A stretch of DNA of 64,000 nt. Origin: JAVBSX01 sp031549565 (GTDB lineage Bacteria > Planctomycetota > Planctomycetia > Pirellulales > Thermoguttaceae). Of this stretch, positions 25,558 through 34,911 are shown in pieces. Position 1 is the stretch's first letter; each line of letters starts with the position of its first letter. The notes below the pieces were generated by a model. The model ran no database searches. It was not told the DNA's origin and worked only from the letters and a program-made list of their open reading frames with translations. The position numbers and the translations under genes were made by a program. The DNA is taken from contig JAVBPO010000033.1 of NCBI GenBank assembly GCA_031549565.1, forward strand, positions 1 through 64,000. The letters are read 5' to 3'.

Positions 25558-27600
25558 ATGAAAAACTTCTGGCTCAAAAATGTGAGCAAAATCACAAAAA
25601 TCGGACTCGGGGCCGTGTTGGCTCTCGCCGTGGCAACGGCGGGGCAAAATGTGATGGCTGCGGCTGATTTCGACATTACGGCAACGGGTGGCATGTCCGC
25701 GACCGATGGTGACGCTGGAGTTGGCGTCGGAGACATATCAAACAACGACACGTTGGAATTTGACGGAACCGCGAACCATACGTTCACTATCTCCGGTGAC
25801 CCGCAAGATGCCGGTGGTGATGCAGTCGACGAGCTCGGCAACATCACAACTGACACCACGACCATTGCCAATGGTGGTACGTTGGTTTTTAATCTCGCAG
25901 GTGCTGGAAATACATTTACCACTGGCGACATCGGGACGATGAACAATTGGTTGAATACCGTTGATGTGACCACGGGTACAATCACAACCGGTAATATTTT
26001 TGCCGGTGGTGTGGTCATTGGTGATGATGGAACATTAAAAGCGGGAAACTTGACGATCGACACGTTAAATGGCTCTGGTGATCTGACGTATACTGGTGCT
26101 ATGACTGTTTCTAAAGGCGGTGTGTTTAGCGGTGACGTCACTGGTGGTGACATCATTTTGAATGCTACCGAAGTCCTGCTGCTTTCTGGGACAAATGAGT
26201 TCGATGATGCTACTATTACAAAGGGAACCCTCAACCTTGTCGGCACGGGAAAGGTTGACAACGACCTGACCGTTGACGCAGGCGGTCTTCTTGTCCTCAA
26301 TGGTACGCTAGGAACCAATGCCTACACCGTTGGCAACGAAGCGAGTTTCGGCGCGAACAGCACCGTTGCGATATACGGGGATGCCGCCGACGGGACCGTT
26401 TTGGCCGATTTAGGGGCCACTGCTCCTGGTACCCCCAACCTCGTCAACTACAGCCAATTCACCGGCTGGGAGATTTTCGATGACACTGCTGGAAGTGGAA
26501 ATTACCAACTACTTGGCGTCCGTCTTTCCCAAGCGAACATGTCGGATGTTCGTTTAAGCGCTTTGATGTTGCACAATCGTCAGGCGATTTGGACGGCGAC
26601 GAGCGATCGGATCACGCAGAACTTCCGTTACTGGAACGACCGCGCGGCCCGAGGCGCTTGCGGAACCGGTTGTGGTGACATGGGTCACGGCAACGGCGCC
26701 GGTTGTGCCACCGGGTGCGGGAACGGCTTCAACAAGCTGTCCGGAAACTCCGTTTGGGTCAACTACGTCGGACGTAAGAACAAGCTCGCCAGTAGCTACC
26801 AGTTCACCAACGACGATTATGACATCACGTCCAACGGCGTTCAGGCCGGGTTCGACATTTTCTCGAACCGCTGCACGCAGTTCGGCGTCCTGTTCGGTTA
26901 CGAAAAAGAAAAATCGGAACTGCGTCGCAACGAAGTCGAAGCGGACGATTATTACTTCGGCCTGTACGCCGCCCGGGCATTCGGTCGCGGTTGGGACGTT
27001 CGCGGCTTCCTCGGCTACGGACACCAGTCGTACGACATGACCCGCTACGGTGCGGATCAGGGCGCTTTGGGTTTCATCAATCGTCACAATTCCAGCTTCG
27101 ACGGCGACACGTTTGAAGCGACGGTGGAATTGGGCCGCCGGTTCTGCTGGAACCGCTGCCTGTCGTTCCGTCCGGTCGTTGCGATTGATTTCTACAACAA
27201 CCACATCGACGGCGCGAACGAAAACGGTAACCAAGTGACGGCCGCCAACTACGGCGACTCCTCGCTGACGCAAACGTTCCTCCGTTTCGGTAGCGACGTG
27301 CAGTGGGACAAAGGCCGTTGGAACCTCAACGGCGGTGCGTATTATTCGTACCAGATCGCGGACAACGGCGACACGCTTCGCACGTGGACCGGTTCGCAAC
27401 AAGCGGGCGTCGACGGAAGCTGGCTGTACGGCACGGACCTTGGCAACTCGGTCGTGACGCTCAGCGCCGGAACGCAGTATTACCTGAACAGCGCGAGAAC
27501 GTTCGCGGTGTTCGCCAACTACTTCGGCGACGTCTACACCGACCGCGACAGCACCCCGTGGCAACACACCGGGCTGATCGGAGCGCAGTATCGGTTCTAG
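25558..27600 (+). CDS. autotransporter-type outer membrane protein
   Basis: This is a type V secretion-like protein: a passenger exposed at the surface and a C-terminal beta-barrel in the outer membrane. The 680-residue product has a long signal peptide (about 1-35, cleaved near VMAAADF), a Gly/Thr/Asp-rich beta-helix-like passenger (about 40-320), a short cysteine-rich linker (ACGTGCGDMGHGNGAGC, about 365-385) and a barrel (about 395-680) with alternating strands ending in the terminal aromatic GAQYRF. The SD AAGGA is 6 bases from ATG 25558, better than for ATG 25552. The passenger has lower G+C and different codon use than the barrel. Confidence 0.88.
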   Translation: MKNFWLKNVSKITKIGLGAVLALAVATAGQNVMAAADFDITATGGMSATDGDAGVGVGDISNNDTLEFDGTANHTFTISGDPQDAGGDAVDELGNITTDTTTIANGGTLVFNLAGAGNTFTTGDIGTMNNWLNTVDVTTGTITTGNIFAGGVVIGDDGTLKAGNLTIDTLNGSGDLTYTGAMTVSKGGVFSGDVTGGDIILNATEVLLLSGTNEFDDATITKGTLNLVGTGKVDNDLTVDAGGLLVLNGTLGTNAYTVGNEASFGANSTVAIYGDAADGTVLADLGATAPGTPNLVNYSQFTGWEIFDDTAGSGNYQLLGVRLSQANMSDVRLSALMLHNRQAIWTATSDRITQNFRYWNDRAARGACGTGCGDMGHGNGAGCATGCGNGFNKLSGNSVWVNYVGRKNKLASSYQFTNDDYDITSNGVQAGFDIFSNRCTQFGVLFGYEKEKSELRRNEVEADDYYFGLYAARAFGRGWDVRGFLGYGHQSYDMTRYGADQGALGFINRHNSSFDGDTFEATVELGRRFCWNRCLSFRPVVAIDFYNNHIDGANENGNQVTAANYGDSSLTQTFLRFGSDVQWDKGRWNLNGGAYYSYQIADNGDTLRTWTGSQQAGVDGSWLYGTDLGNSVVTLSAGTQYYLNSARTFAVFANYFGDVYTDRDSTPWQHTGLIGAQYRF

Positions 27601-27615
27601 GACGACAACCGTTGC

Positions 27616-27758
27616 AAAACGCCGGTCCCCTCTCCCCGGTATTCCGGGGAGAGGGTTAGGGTGAGGGGAAATGAGGCGTCAAACAGCTCCACCCCCTCAC
27701 CCTCTCCCCCGGAATACCGGGGGCGAGGGGACCATCTTTTCCGATCGAAATTCTTCCC
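27616..27758. repeat. composite CCGGTCCCC palindromic element between convergent genes
   Basis: Two palindromic halves (CCCCGGTATTCCGGGG and CCCCCGGAATACCGGGGG) are separated by GGGTGAGGGG...CCCCTCACCC, an inverted pair. The tail equals that at 12871-12899. The element ends at the stop codon of the MBL gene and may terminate both genes. Confidence 0.8.
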
Positions 27759-28408
27759 TACTGCAAAAACGGGTTATTTCTTTTTTCCCGTCCGATGGTC
27801 GTTTTGCTTCCGTGACCCGGATACAGGACCGTGTTGTCCGGCATCGCGAACAGCTTTGCTTTGATCGTTTCGATGAGCAGATTGGAGTCGCCGTCCGGGA
27901 AGTCGCCGCGGCCGATGCTCCCTTCGAAAATCGTGTCGCCGACGAAAACGTCCAGCGGGCTCGTCTCTTTGAGAATAAAAACCAAGTGTCCGCAACTGTG
28001 GCCGGGGATTTCCACCGCCTGAAAATCCATTCCGGCAGCGGTGAACTCTTCGCCGTCCTTGAGAATCCGGTCCGCCGACGGAACCGTTCGCGGTATCCCG
28101 AACGAAGCGGAAAGGTTGTACATCGGGTCGGTCAACTTTCTCGCCTCAAGCTCGCTGGTCCAAATTTCGCACTCCGGCCAGATTTCGCGGAGAATCGGAA
28201 TCCCGCCGATGTGGTCGTAATGTCCATGCGTAATCAGGATCGCAACCGGCTTAAGCTGTTTTTCATGGAGAGCTCCCAAAAGCTGATCCGGGTCGATTCC
28301 CGGATCGACGATCACGCACTCGCTGTTTCCATCAAGATGGAGAATATAGGCATTTTCTTCAAAGGAATACGAAACGGCGACGCGGATCTTTACAGGCGTT
28401 TTTTTCAA
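27758..28408 (-). CDS. MBL-fold metallo-hydrolase (glyoxalase II-like)
   Basis: This is a metallo-beta-lactamase-fold hydrolase. The 216-residue product has THGHYDHIGG (HxHxDH, about 61-70), a third His in IPGHSCGHLVF, and the Asp and His of DVFVGDTIF and LYPGHGSKT, the full set for a binuclear metal site as in hydroxyacylglutathione hydrolases. The start is placed at TTG 28408 because a GGAGAG site lies 4-5 bases upstream. An upstream ATG at 28462 would overlap the TATAAT at 28461-28466. Confidence 0.87.
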   Translation of the reverse strand: MKKTPVKIRVAVSYSFEENAYILHLDGNSECVIVDPGIDPDQLLGALHEKQLKPVAILITHGHYDHIGGIPILREIWPECEIWTSELEARKLTDPMYNLSASFGIPRTVPSADRILKDGEEFTAAGMDFQAVEIPGHSCGHLVFILKETSPLDVFVGDTIFEGSIGRGDFPDGDSNLLIETIKAKLFAMPDNTVLYPGHGSKTTIGREKRNNPFLQ

Positions 28409-28460
28409 AATTGCTCTCCTCGAAAAAGTGAAAATGTGATAAAATCGTAGGGTTGCGAGC

Positions 28461-28466
28461 ATTATA
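28461..28466 (-). promoter_or_regulatory. -10 element of the MBL gene
   Basis: TATAAT on the minus strand lies about 52 bases before the TTG start. No clear -35 is seen at the expected distance. Confidence 0.45.
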
Positions 28467-28548
28467 CCGTTTTCCGATGCTTTTCGAAGAACGGTTTGCC
28501 AAGAAAGCGTGAACTTCCCGAATCAAAACCGCGATACTGATATTACGT

Positions 28549-28640
28549 TAGGCTATAGGCTGTAGACTGTAGGCTGTAGGAATACACAGCCGGCAACCTT
28601 CAACCATGAGCCTACAGCCTATAGCCTATAGCCTACAGTC
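28549..28640. repeat. facing TAGGCTG/GCCTACA heptamer arms before the DUF1571 gene
   Basis: The left arm 28549-28580 has TAGGCTA, TAGGCTG, TAGACTG and TAGGCTG units. The right arm 28610-28640 has GCCTACA and GCCTATA units. The arms are inverted copies with a loop of about 29 bases. Confidence 0.88.
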
Positions 28641-28650
28641 TTTTTGAAAC

Positions 28651-29472
28651 ATGAAAAAAATGATCGTCGGAGCATTTCTGGTTCTTTTCACCTCGTCGAC
28701 GTTTGGACAAGCCGTGGAAGAAGCGAAAGCGGCCGCTCCCAATGCTCCGTACCAGAAAATGGAAGCCGCGGCGAACGAGCATCCGCTGATTCCGGTCCTG
28801 AAATGGGCGAAAACCGGACGACCGCGAATCGCCGAGTTGAAAGACTACACGGCTTTGCTTTCGAAACAGGAATCGATCGACGGCGAAAAGCAGGTCGCGC
28901 AAATGATGGAGATGAAAATCCGACATGAGCCGTTCAGCGTCTACCTGAAGTTCCGTTGGCCGCGCGAAATGGCGGGACAGGAAGTGATCTACATCAAAGG
29001 CCTGAACGACGGCAATATGCAGGCGCACGGCGTCGGAATGCAGAAACGGCTCGGAACGCTCAGCCTTGATCCGAACGGCCTGATTGCGATGCGGGGCAAC
29101 AAGTATCCGATCACGGAAATCGGACTGCTGAATCTGGTCGACAAACTCGTCGAAGTCGGCGAAAAGGATACGAAGTACGGCGAATGCAGCGTGAACTACT
29201 ACGAAGACGTCACGGATTCGGAAGGCCGCCCTTGCACGATGATCGAAGTGATTCACCCGACTCCGCGGAAGCAGTTCCGGTTTTACGTCGCGAGAATCCT
29301 GGTCGACAACGAGTACAACATGCCGATCCGGTACGAATCGTACGAATGGATGGGCGAAAAAGACACGGAGCCGCCGCTGATCGAAATCTACACGTACCAG
29401 AAACTCCGCCTGAACGTCGGCCTGACCGACGAAGACTTCAGCACGAAAAACCCGAAGTATGCGTTTCCTTGA
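28651..29472 (+). CDS. DUF1571 family exported protein
   Basis: The 273-residue product has a signal peptide (MKKMIVGAFLVLFTSSTFGQ) and the conserved DUF1571 body: AKTGRPRIAELKDYTALLSKQE, then KFRWPREMAGQEVIYIKG and later EVIHPTPRKQFRFYVARILVD. The family is typical of planctomycetes and resembles LolA/outer-membrane lipoprotein sorting folds; its molecular role is unknown. It lies between a heptamer hairpin and ispF. No operon partner is indicated. Confidence 0.85.
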   Translation: MKKMIVGAFLVLFTSSTFGQAVEEAKAAAPNAPYQKMEAAANEHPLIPVLKWAKTGRPRIAELKDYTALLSKQESIDGEKQVAQMMEMKIRHEPFSVYLKFRWPREMAGQEVIYIKGLNDGNMQAHGVGMQKRLGTLSLDPNGLIAMRGNKYPITEIGLLNLVDKLVEVGEKDTKYGECSVNYYEDVTDSEGRPCTMIEVIHPTPRKQFRFYVARILVDNEYNMPIRYESYEWMGEKDTEPPLIEIYTYQKLRLNVGLTDEDFSTKNPKYAFP

Positions 29473-29526
29473 GTGAGTCGTCGGGCGCGGAGTACCGGCT
29501 AAAAGGCATCGTTTGTGGGGTGAATC

Positions 29527-29561
29527 ATTCATAATTCGTAATTCATAATTCATAATTCCCT
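29527..29561 (+). repeat. ATTCATA heptamer array before ispF
   Basis: ATTCATA, ATTCGTA, ATTCATA, ATTCATA and ATTCCCT units lie in exact 7-base steps and end one base before the ispF ATG. Confidence 0.85.
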
Positions 29562-29562
29562 C

Positions 29563-30039
29563 ATGAGGGTCGGTCTTGGGCACGATACGCATCGATTGGT
29601 GGACGGAACGGACTTCGTGCTCGGCGGAGTACGGATTTCGCATTCCCGCTCGCTTTACGGGCACAGCGACGCCGACGTACTTCTTCACGCGATTACCGAC
29701 GCGGTGCTCGGCGCGGCGGGGCTGGGGGACATCGGCGAACTTTTTCCCGATACCGACCCGGCCAACCGCGGTCGCAGTTCCGTCGAGATGCTTCGAATTG
29801 CTTACGAACAAGTCCGGCAAAAAGGTTACGGAATCGTCAATCTCGACTGCATCGTGTTCGCGGAAAAGCCGAAGCTCGGCCCGATGAAGCAGGCGATCCG
29901 GCAGAGTATTGCGGACATTCTCGCCCTTCCGCTCGATCGGGTTAACGTGAAAGCGAAAACCGGCGAACGAGTCGGCTTCCTCGGCCGCGAAGAAGCAATT
30001 AGTGCCGAAGCGGTGGTGCTGTTGATAGGTGATAGGTGA
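29563..30039 (+). CDS. ispF: 2-C-methyl-D-erythritol 2,4-cyclodiphosphate synthase
   Basis: IspF makes the cyclodiphosphate in the MEP pathway of isoprenoid synthesis. The 158-residue product is full length, with VGLGHDTHRL (metal-binding Asp and His), YGHSDADVLLHAITDAVLGA, GDIGELFPDTDP, and KAKTGERVGFLGR near the C-terminus. The last six residues (LIGDR and the preceding Leu) and the stop codon are read from a GATAGGT heptamer array, which replaces the usual C-terminal end. Confidence 0.95.
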   Translation: MRVGLGHDTHRLVDGTDFVLGGVRISHSRSLYGHSDADVLLHAITDAVLGAAGLGDIGELFPDTDPANRGRSSVEMLRIAYEQVRQKGYGIVNLDCIVFAEKPKLGPMKQAIRQSIADILALPLDRVNVKAKTGERVGFLGREEAISAEAVVLLIGDR

Positions 30040-30116
30040 TAGATTTTCACACGGCCCACCTAACTCCTAACTCCTAACTCCTAACTCCTAACTCCTGACA
30101 CCTGACTCCTATCTCG
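30024..30116. repeat. GATAGGT and TAACTCC heptamer arrays between ispF and the lipase gene
   Basis: GATAGGT x2 and GATAGAT (30024-30044) overlap the ispF stop. Five TAACTCC units, then TGACACC, TGACTCC and TATCTCG (30061-30116), run into the stop of the convergent lipase gene (30109-30111). The two sides here use different words. Confidence 0.88.
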
Positions 30117-30918
30117 CCGATTGAATTCGTTGGATGTAGTTCGGCATGAAATGGTCTTTGAGGCGTTTTGTGACGAATGTCTTGATGTCGTTTCCGAGAA
30201 AATCGTCGGCGATCTGTTTGACCGATCGGGCCGCGGATGTCAGTTGCGTCAGGAAATTCGTTTCGTCTTCATGGATGACGCCGTTTGCGTCGATCTGTTT
30301 GAGCGTTCCGGCGTGGACGTACTTGACCGTTTTCGGAATGGAAAAGGGCGCGAACGTGATCGGATCGGAAACATACGCGAACCGATAAAACGGCGAAACG
30401 ATCTGCTTTTTCATCACATCGTCCCCAACTCGCGGTTGGCCGAACGTGTACGTTTCCAGCGGACCGAGATTCATATTCGCAACTCGCCGGGTCGCGAGAG
30501 TTGCCAACGCTCCTCCAAGACTGTGTCCGGTGATCCAGATTTTTCGGTTCTTGCATCGCGTCAGATTCCGGAGCGTTTCTTCGGCCTTGTCCCAAATGCT
30601 CGACAGGGCCAACGCGAATCCTTGGTGGACCATCGCCCCGTTGTCTTTGACTTGCAGAAATTTGAGGTTGATAATCCAATCTTCCACTTCGTCCGTTCCC
30701 CGAAAGGCGAGAACGATGTCGTCGCGCCGGGCCGCAACGTAACCGCGAGTCGCTTCCTTGTTTTTTCCGACATCACTGGCAAACGGGACGACGGTATCAA
30801 AGCCGAAATTGCCAAAACCGGGGTAGTTCGCCGGATCGTCTTCGTACGCGGCGTAAGCGGCGTGCGCCAACGAAAAGGCCGTCTTGAGGTAATGGTGTCC
30901 GAGTGTGAAGTTTGACAT
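30109..30918 (-). CDS. lipase class 3 family protein
   Basis: This alpha/beta-hydrolase of the fungal-type lipase (class 3) family probably hydrolyses acylglycerols or phospholipids. The 269-residue product has the oxyanion region VLAFRGTDEVEDWIINL, the nucleophile elbow TGHSLGGALATLA (Ser about 132), the acid in YVSDPITFAPF and a C-terminal His (KDHFMPNYI), completing a Ser-Asp-His triad. No signal peptide is seen, so cytoplasmic or non-classical location is likely. The last codons lie in a heptamer array. Confidence 0.88.
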   Translation of the reverse strand: MSNFTLGHHYLKTAFSLAHAAYAAYEDDPANYPGFGNFGFDTVVPFASDVGKNKEATRGYVAARRDDIVLAFRGTDEVEDWIINLKFLQVKDNGAMVHQGFALALSSIWDKAEETLRNLTRCKNRKIWITGHSLGGALATLATRRVANMNLGPLETYTFGQPRVGDDVMKKQIVSPFYRFAYVSDPITFAPFSIPKTVKYVHAGTLKQIDANGVIHEDETNFLTQLTSAARSVKQIADDFLGNDIKTFVTKRLKDHFMPNYIQRIQSAR

Positions 30919-31079
30919 GAGAATCCCGAGTTAAAACCGCATACGAATGGATTGTCGTTGCCGCAAAGCATACGGAAACGGCGGGCGGCGGTCAAGGTCG
31001 TCGAAAACGGCAAAATTCCGCGACTCAAACCGTTTTTTTTTGTTTCGGATCGTGATATACTGAGTGGACCCCAACACGC

Positions 31080-31119
31080 TCACAAACGCGGGGCAAGCCC
31101 ACGCCGCTAACACCTCACG
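31080..31119 (-). repeat. dispersed 34-base repeat, copy 1
   Basis: Contains CACAAACGCGGGGCAAGCCC and CGCCGCTAAC; the reverse complement matches 48874-48908 over about 34 bases with one insertion. Confidence 0.7.
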
Positions 31120-31122
31120 AAA

Positions 31123-32280
31123 ATGCCTCAATATCGCAAAGACCCGTTGACCGGTCGCTGGGTAATCGTCGCCGAAGAGCGAGCCAACCGACCGAATCAG
31201 TTCGACATCGATTCGACCAAGGATTCGCCCGGGGACATTACGCTTTGCCCGTTTTGTCCGGACAACGAGGACCAAACGCCGCAAGAGCTCGATCGGATCA
31301 AGAATCCCGACAACGGCGGTTGGGTGGCCCGGTCGGTTCCGAACAAATTCGCCGCCGTTTTGCGAAGCGACCAATTTGCCGACTACAAGGAATTTCAGGC
31401 GTTTTACGGCCAGATGCTGGACGTCGACTTCCCGCTTTCGAAATACGAGGACACATTTTGCAGCCCGATTCCCGGGATCGGGGTCCACGAACTGATCGTC
31501 GATACGCCGCGGCATCTGCTTTGCGTTTCGGAAATGACCGACCAAGAGGTCGCCGACATGTTCCGCATGTATCGCAAACGGCTTTTGGCGCTGAAGCAGG
31601 AAAAGAAAAACGCGCACGCTTTGATTTTCAAAAACGTCGGACATGCCGCCGGCGCTTCGATTTACCACTCGCACAGTCAGCTTTTGGCGATGCCGTTTTT
31701 ACCCCCGCCGATTCAACGGGAACTCCAACGGGCGATCGGCTTCCGTCGCGAAATGGACGAATGTTTCTGGTGTACGCATTTAGCCAAGGAAATCGAAAAC
31801 GGAGCGAGAATCATCGAGGAAACCAAACGCTTCGTTTCCCTCTGCCCTTATGTCAGTCGATTCCCGGCTGAAACCGTGATCTTCCCGAAAGAGCATTTTT
31901 CGCATTTCGAGGAAATCGACGACGAAACCCTGGAAGAGTTCGCTCAAATCACCCGACGAACGATTTCCCTGTTGACCAAAGGAGTCGATTGGCTCGAAGG
32001 GCGGTTGTCGTACAATATGATTTTGAAGTCGGGACCGTTCGTGTATTCCGGCCCGATGAACATGTCGGACATTTCCGATTCGGCGTTTTGGATCAAGAAG
32101 TTGGATTATTCTTACGAAAAGGTCTACCATTTCCACTTGACGATACTGCCGAGCCTTGCGAAAGCGGCCGGATTCGAGTGGGGATGCGGTCTGCACATCA
32201 ACCCGGTCGCCCCCGAAACCGCCGCGGCGAAACTTCGCGATATCCTCGAAACGTCGAAAATCCTCGCCGAAGCGGAATAA
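31123..32280 (+). CDS. galT: galactose-1-phosphate uridylyltransferase family (HIT superfamily)
   Basis: GalT moves UMP between UDP-glucose and galactose-1-phosphate in the Leloir pathway. The 385-residue product is full length. It has the N-terminal PLTGRWVIVAEERANRP and zinc ligands CPFC (about 42-45), the nucleophile motif SIYHSHSQLLAMPF (His-x-His, about 183-196), a second CxxC-like site (FWCTH), and the second HIT-like half with YHFHLTILPSL. Some family members are ADP-glucose or ATP adenylyltransferases. The adjacent ROK kinase supports a sugar-use role. Confidence 0.88.
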   Translation: MPQYRKDPLTGRWVIVAEERANRPNQFDIDSTKDSPGDITLCPFCPDNEDQTPQELDRIKNPDNGGWVARSVPNKFAAVLRSDQFADYKEFQAFYGQMLDVDFPLSKYEDTFCSPIPGIGVHELIVDTPRHLLCVSEMTDQEVADMFRMYRKRLLALKQEKKNAHALIFKNVGHAAGASIYHSHSQLLAMPFLPPPIQRELQRAIGFRREMDECFWCTHLAKEIENGARIIEETKRFVSLCPYVSRFPAETVIFPKEHFSHFEEIDDETLEEFAQITRRTISLLTKGVDWLEGRLSYNMILKSGPFVYSGPMNMSDISDSAFWIKKLDYSYEKVYHFHLTILPSLAKAAGFEWGCGLHINPVAPETAAAKLRDILETSKILAEAE

Positions 32281-32335
32281 GTTTTCTTCCTTCCTTTTTA
32301 GCCGGTTCTCCGCGTCTCATTCTGACTCCTTTTTC

Positions 32336-33301
32336 ATGAAGAAATTTCTCGCTTTGGACATCGGCGGTTCCAAGATCATGTCCGCGGTTGCGACCGTTTC
32401 GGAAATCGACGGGCGCAAAACCTGTACTCTGGACCGGATCGTCAAAAAAAATCTTCCTCCCGACACGGACGCCGACTTGCTGTTTCGTGAAATCCGTTCG
32501 ATTTTGCCCGAGCCCGGGGAAATCGCCGCTTGCGAAGCGGTCGGCGTGAATGTGCCCGGCTTGACCGATCCAGAAAAGGGAATGTGGATTTACGCACCGT
32601 TTTCCGGCATTCGGGACGTTCCGATCACGCGGCTCCTTTCCGAAATGATCGGCGGCAAGCCGGTTGCGATCGACAACGATGTCAATGCGTGCGCCCTTGC
32701 GGAAAAGCTGTTCGGAATCTGTGCGGAGGTCGACGATTTCCTCTGGATCACGGTCAGCAACGGAATCGGCGGCGGCCTGGTTCTTCGTGGGGATGTGTAT
32801 CGCGGCAGTTCGGGCAACGCGGGGGAAATCGGACATTTTGTCGTCGTCGACGGCGGAGCCGAATGCGGTTGCGGCAATCGCGGCTGCTTGGAAGCGGAAG
32901 CGGCCGGACCGGGAATCGCCCGCCGTTTCAGGGATTTGGTCGAAAAACGATACGGAATCGAATCCGAAGAGTCTCGCCGTTTCGGAGCGTTCAAAGCGGT
33001 CGAAATTGCCGAACTCGCCCGCTCCGGTGACAGAGTCGCGGAAGAAACGTTTCGAACGACGGCCCAACTGATCGGTCGGGCGGCGTCTTATGCCGTGAAT
33101 CTGCTCAATCTCCCGAGGATCGTGCTCGGCGGCGGCGTGAGCGGGGCGTTCGACCTGCTTCACCCGGAGATGACGCAAACGCTCGCCCGGCTTACCTTCC
33201 ACGCGGCGAACCCGAGCGTCCGGATTGAAAAAACCGCCCTCGGATACGAAGCGGCGTTGGTCGGCGCCGCGGCAACGGGGTACCGCGCCGTTGAGCGATA
33301 A
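32336..33301 (+). CDS. ROK family sugar kinase / glucokinase-like
   Basis: ROK proteins phosphorylate hexoses or act as repressors. This one is a kinase type, as it has no HTH. The 321-residue product has the ATP-binding start LALDIGGSKI, GVNVPGLTD, AIDNDVNACALAEKL with the catalytic Asp, SNGIGGGLVLRG, and the zinc motif CGCGNRGCLEAEAAG (about 182-196). ATG 32336 is chosen because the ATP-binding strand starts there. The gene is 55 bases after galT in the same direction and is probably in one unit with it. Confidence 0.88.
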   Translation: MKKFLALDIGGSKIMSAVATVSEIDGRKTCTLDRIVKKNLPPDTDADLLFREIRSILPEPGEIAACEAVGVNVPGLTDPEKGMWIYAPFSGIRDVPITRLLSEMIGGKPVAIDNDVNACALAEKLFGICAEVDDFLWITVSNGIGGGLVLRGDVYRGSSGNAGEIGHFVVVDGGAECGCGNRGCLEAEAAGPGIARRFRDLVEKRYGIESEESRRFGAFKAVEIAELARSGDRVAEETFRTTAQLIGRAASYAVNLLNLPRIVLGGGVSGAFDLLHPEMTQTLARLTFHAANPSVRIEKTALGYEAALVGAAATGYRAVER

Positions 33302-33317
33302 AATCCGCCCCTCCCCA

Positions 33318-33347
33318 TTGCCAAAACCCGACTTGATTTGGTATGAT
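33318..33347 (+). promoter_or_regulatory. sigma70-like promoter of the ffh operon
   Basis: TTGCCA (33318-33323) and TATGAT (33342-33347) have an 18-base spacer, 59 bases before ffh. Confidence 0.5.
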
Positions 33348-33406
33348 ACCGATCTTTCCCTCGATATTTTGCATCGAGACAGGTAGAGTCCGGCCGGGTC
33401 GTTTCC

Positions 33407-34900
33407 ATGTTCGAATCCCTTCAAGAGAGTCTCAGTTCCGCAATCCGCTCCCTCCGGGGACGCGGCAAGTTGTCGGAATCCAATATGCGGGATGGGCTTA
33501 AGCTCGTTCAGCAGGCGCTCCTTGAAGCCGACGTCAGCGTTTCGGTCGTCAAGGATTTCATGGACAATATCACCGATAAAGCCCTCGGCGAATCGGTGAT
33601 GAAACGATTGGATCCGACCGAACAGATCGTCAAAATCGTCCATGAGGAACTGATCAACCTGATGGGACCGGTCGATCATTCCTTGCATTTGAAGGAATCG
33701 AACGAACTGTCGATTTTGATGCTCTGCGGTTTGCAGGGGTCGGGGAAAACGACGACCTGCGGCAAATTGGGCAAATTGCTCGCTGCCCGGGGTAAAAAAC
33801 CGATGCTCGTCGCCGCCGACTTGCAGCGACCCGCGGCGATCGACCAGTTGGAAGTGCTCGGCGATTCGCTGGGCATTCCGGTTTATACCGACCGAACCAA
33901 TAAAGACCCTGTCGCCGTTTGTCAAGCCGCCGCGAAAGTCGCCGCCGACAAGGGGGCCGATATTTTGATCCTCGATACCGCCGGTCGATTGCACGTCGAT
34001 CAAGAATTGATGGATCAGTTGACCCGGATCGAGATGAAACTCGAACCGGACCAAGTGTATTTCGTCGTCGACTCGATGACCGGTCAAGACGCGGTCCACA
34101 GCAGCGAAGCGTTCAACGAGGCGCTCGAGCTGGACGGCGTGATTTTGACGAAGCTCGACGGCGACGCCCGGGGCGGAGCGGCCCTGTCAGTAAAGAACGT
34201 AACCGGCGTTCCGATCAAATTCATCGGGACCGGCGAAACGCTCGAAGCGCTCGAAGAGTTTCATCCGGACCGTATGGCCGGGCGAATCCTCGGGATGGGG
34301 GACATGCTCACTTTTATCGAGCAGGCCCAACAGAAACTCGATCAGGAAGAACTGGCGAAAGCCCAGGCGAATCTCGAGAAAGGGATTTTTACCCTCGACG
34401 ATTTTCGCAACCAGATGGGACAGGCGAAGCGATTCGGCTCTCTCTCGAAGATCATGAGCCTTGTTCCCGGAATGGGACATATCGGCAAAATGATGGGAGA
34501 GATGAACGTCGACGCCGATGATGAGTTGCGTCGCATCAGTGGTATCATCGACTCCATGACCACAGCCGAGCGTCGGGATCCGACGATCATCAACCCGAGT
34601 CGACGCCGACGTATCGCGGCCGGGGCGGGTGTTCCACCGCACCAGATTTCCGAACTCGTCAAATCGTTCCTGCCGATGGCGGAAATGATGAAGGCGATGA
34701 GTTCCGGAAAGATGAGCATGCGGGATCGCATGAAGATGATGCAGGGAATGACCCAGCAGATGCAGCAGAACCCGACGGGCGCGATCCAGGCAGCGAAAAT
34801 CGGAACCGGCAAAAGGCTCACTCCGAAAGAGCGGGCTGCCGCGAAAAAAGATCGCGAAAAAGAAAAACGTAAACGAGACCGAGAAAAGAAGAAAAAATAG
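33407..34900 (+). CDS. ffh: signal recognition particle GTPase Ffh
   Basis: Ffh binds signal sequences and 4.5S RNA and delivers ribosomes to FtsY. The 497-residue product has the N domain (about 1-95), the G domain with GLQGSGKTTTCGKL, DLQRPAAIDQL, DTAGRLHVD, TKLDGDARGG and GTGETLEALEEF, and the methionine-rich M domain (about 325-450). A very basic Lys/Arg tail follows. It leads the group ffh-rpsP-trmD-rplS. The 4.5S RNA gene is not in the window. Confidence 0.97.
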   Translation: MFESLQESLSSAIRSLRGRGKLSESNMRDGLKLVQQALLEADVSVSVVKDFMDNITDKALGESVMKRLDPTEQIVKIVHEELINLMGPVDHSLHLKESNELSILMLCGLQGSGKTTTCGKLGKLLAARGKKPMLVAADLQRPAAIDQLEVLGDSLGIPVYTDRTNKDPVAVCQAAAKVAADKGADILILDTAGRLHVDQELMDQLTRIEMKLEPDQVYFVVDSMTGQDAVHSSEAFNEALELDGVILTKLDGDARGGAALSVKNVTGVPIKFIGTGETLEALEEFHPDRMAGRILGMGDMLTFIEQAQQKLDQEELAKAQANLEKGIFTLDDFRNQMGQAKRFGSLSKIMSLVPGMGHIGKMMGEMNVDADDELRRISGIIDSMTTAERRDPTIINPSRRRRIAAGAGVPPHQISELVKSFLPMAEMMKAMSSGKMSMRDRMKMMQGMTQQMQQNPTGAIQAAKIGTGKRLTPKERAAAKKDREKEKRKRDREKKKK

Positions 34901-34911
34901 TTTTTGAATAT

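Noticed and set aside
32198..34099. Minus-strand ORF (633 codons) opposite the ROK and ffh genes
   Set aside because: It spans two recognised genes in reverse and has the composition of a reverse-complement shadow.
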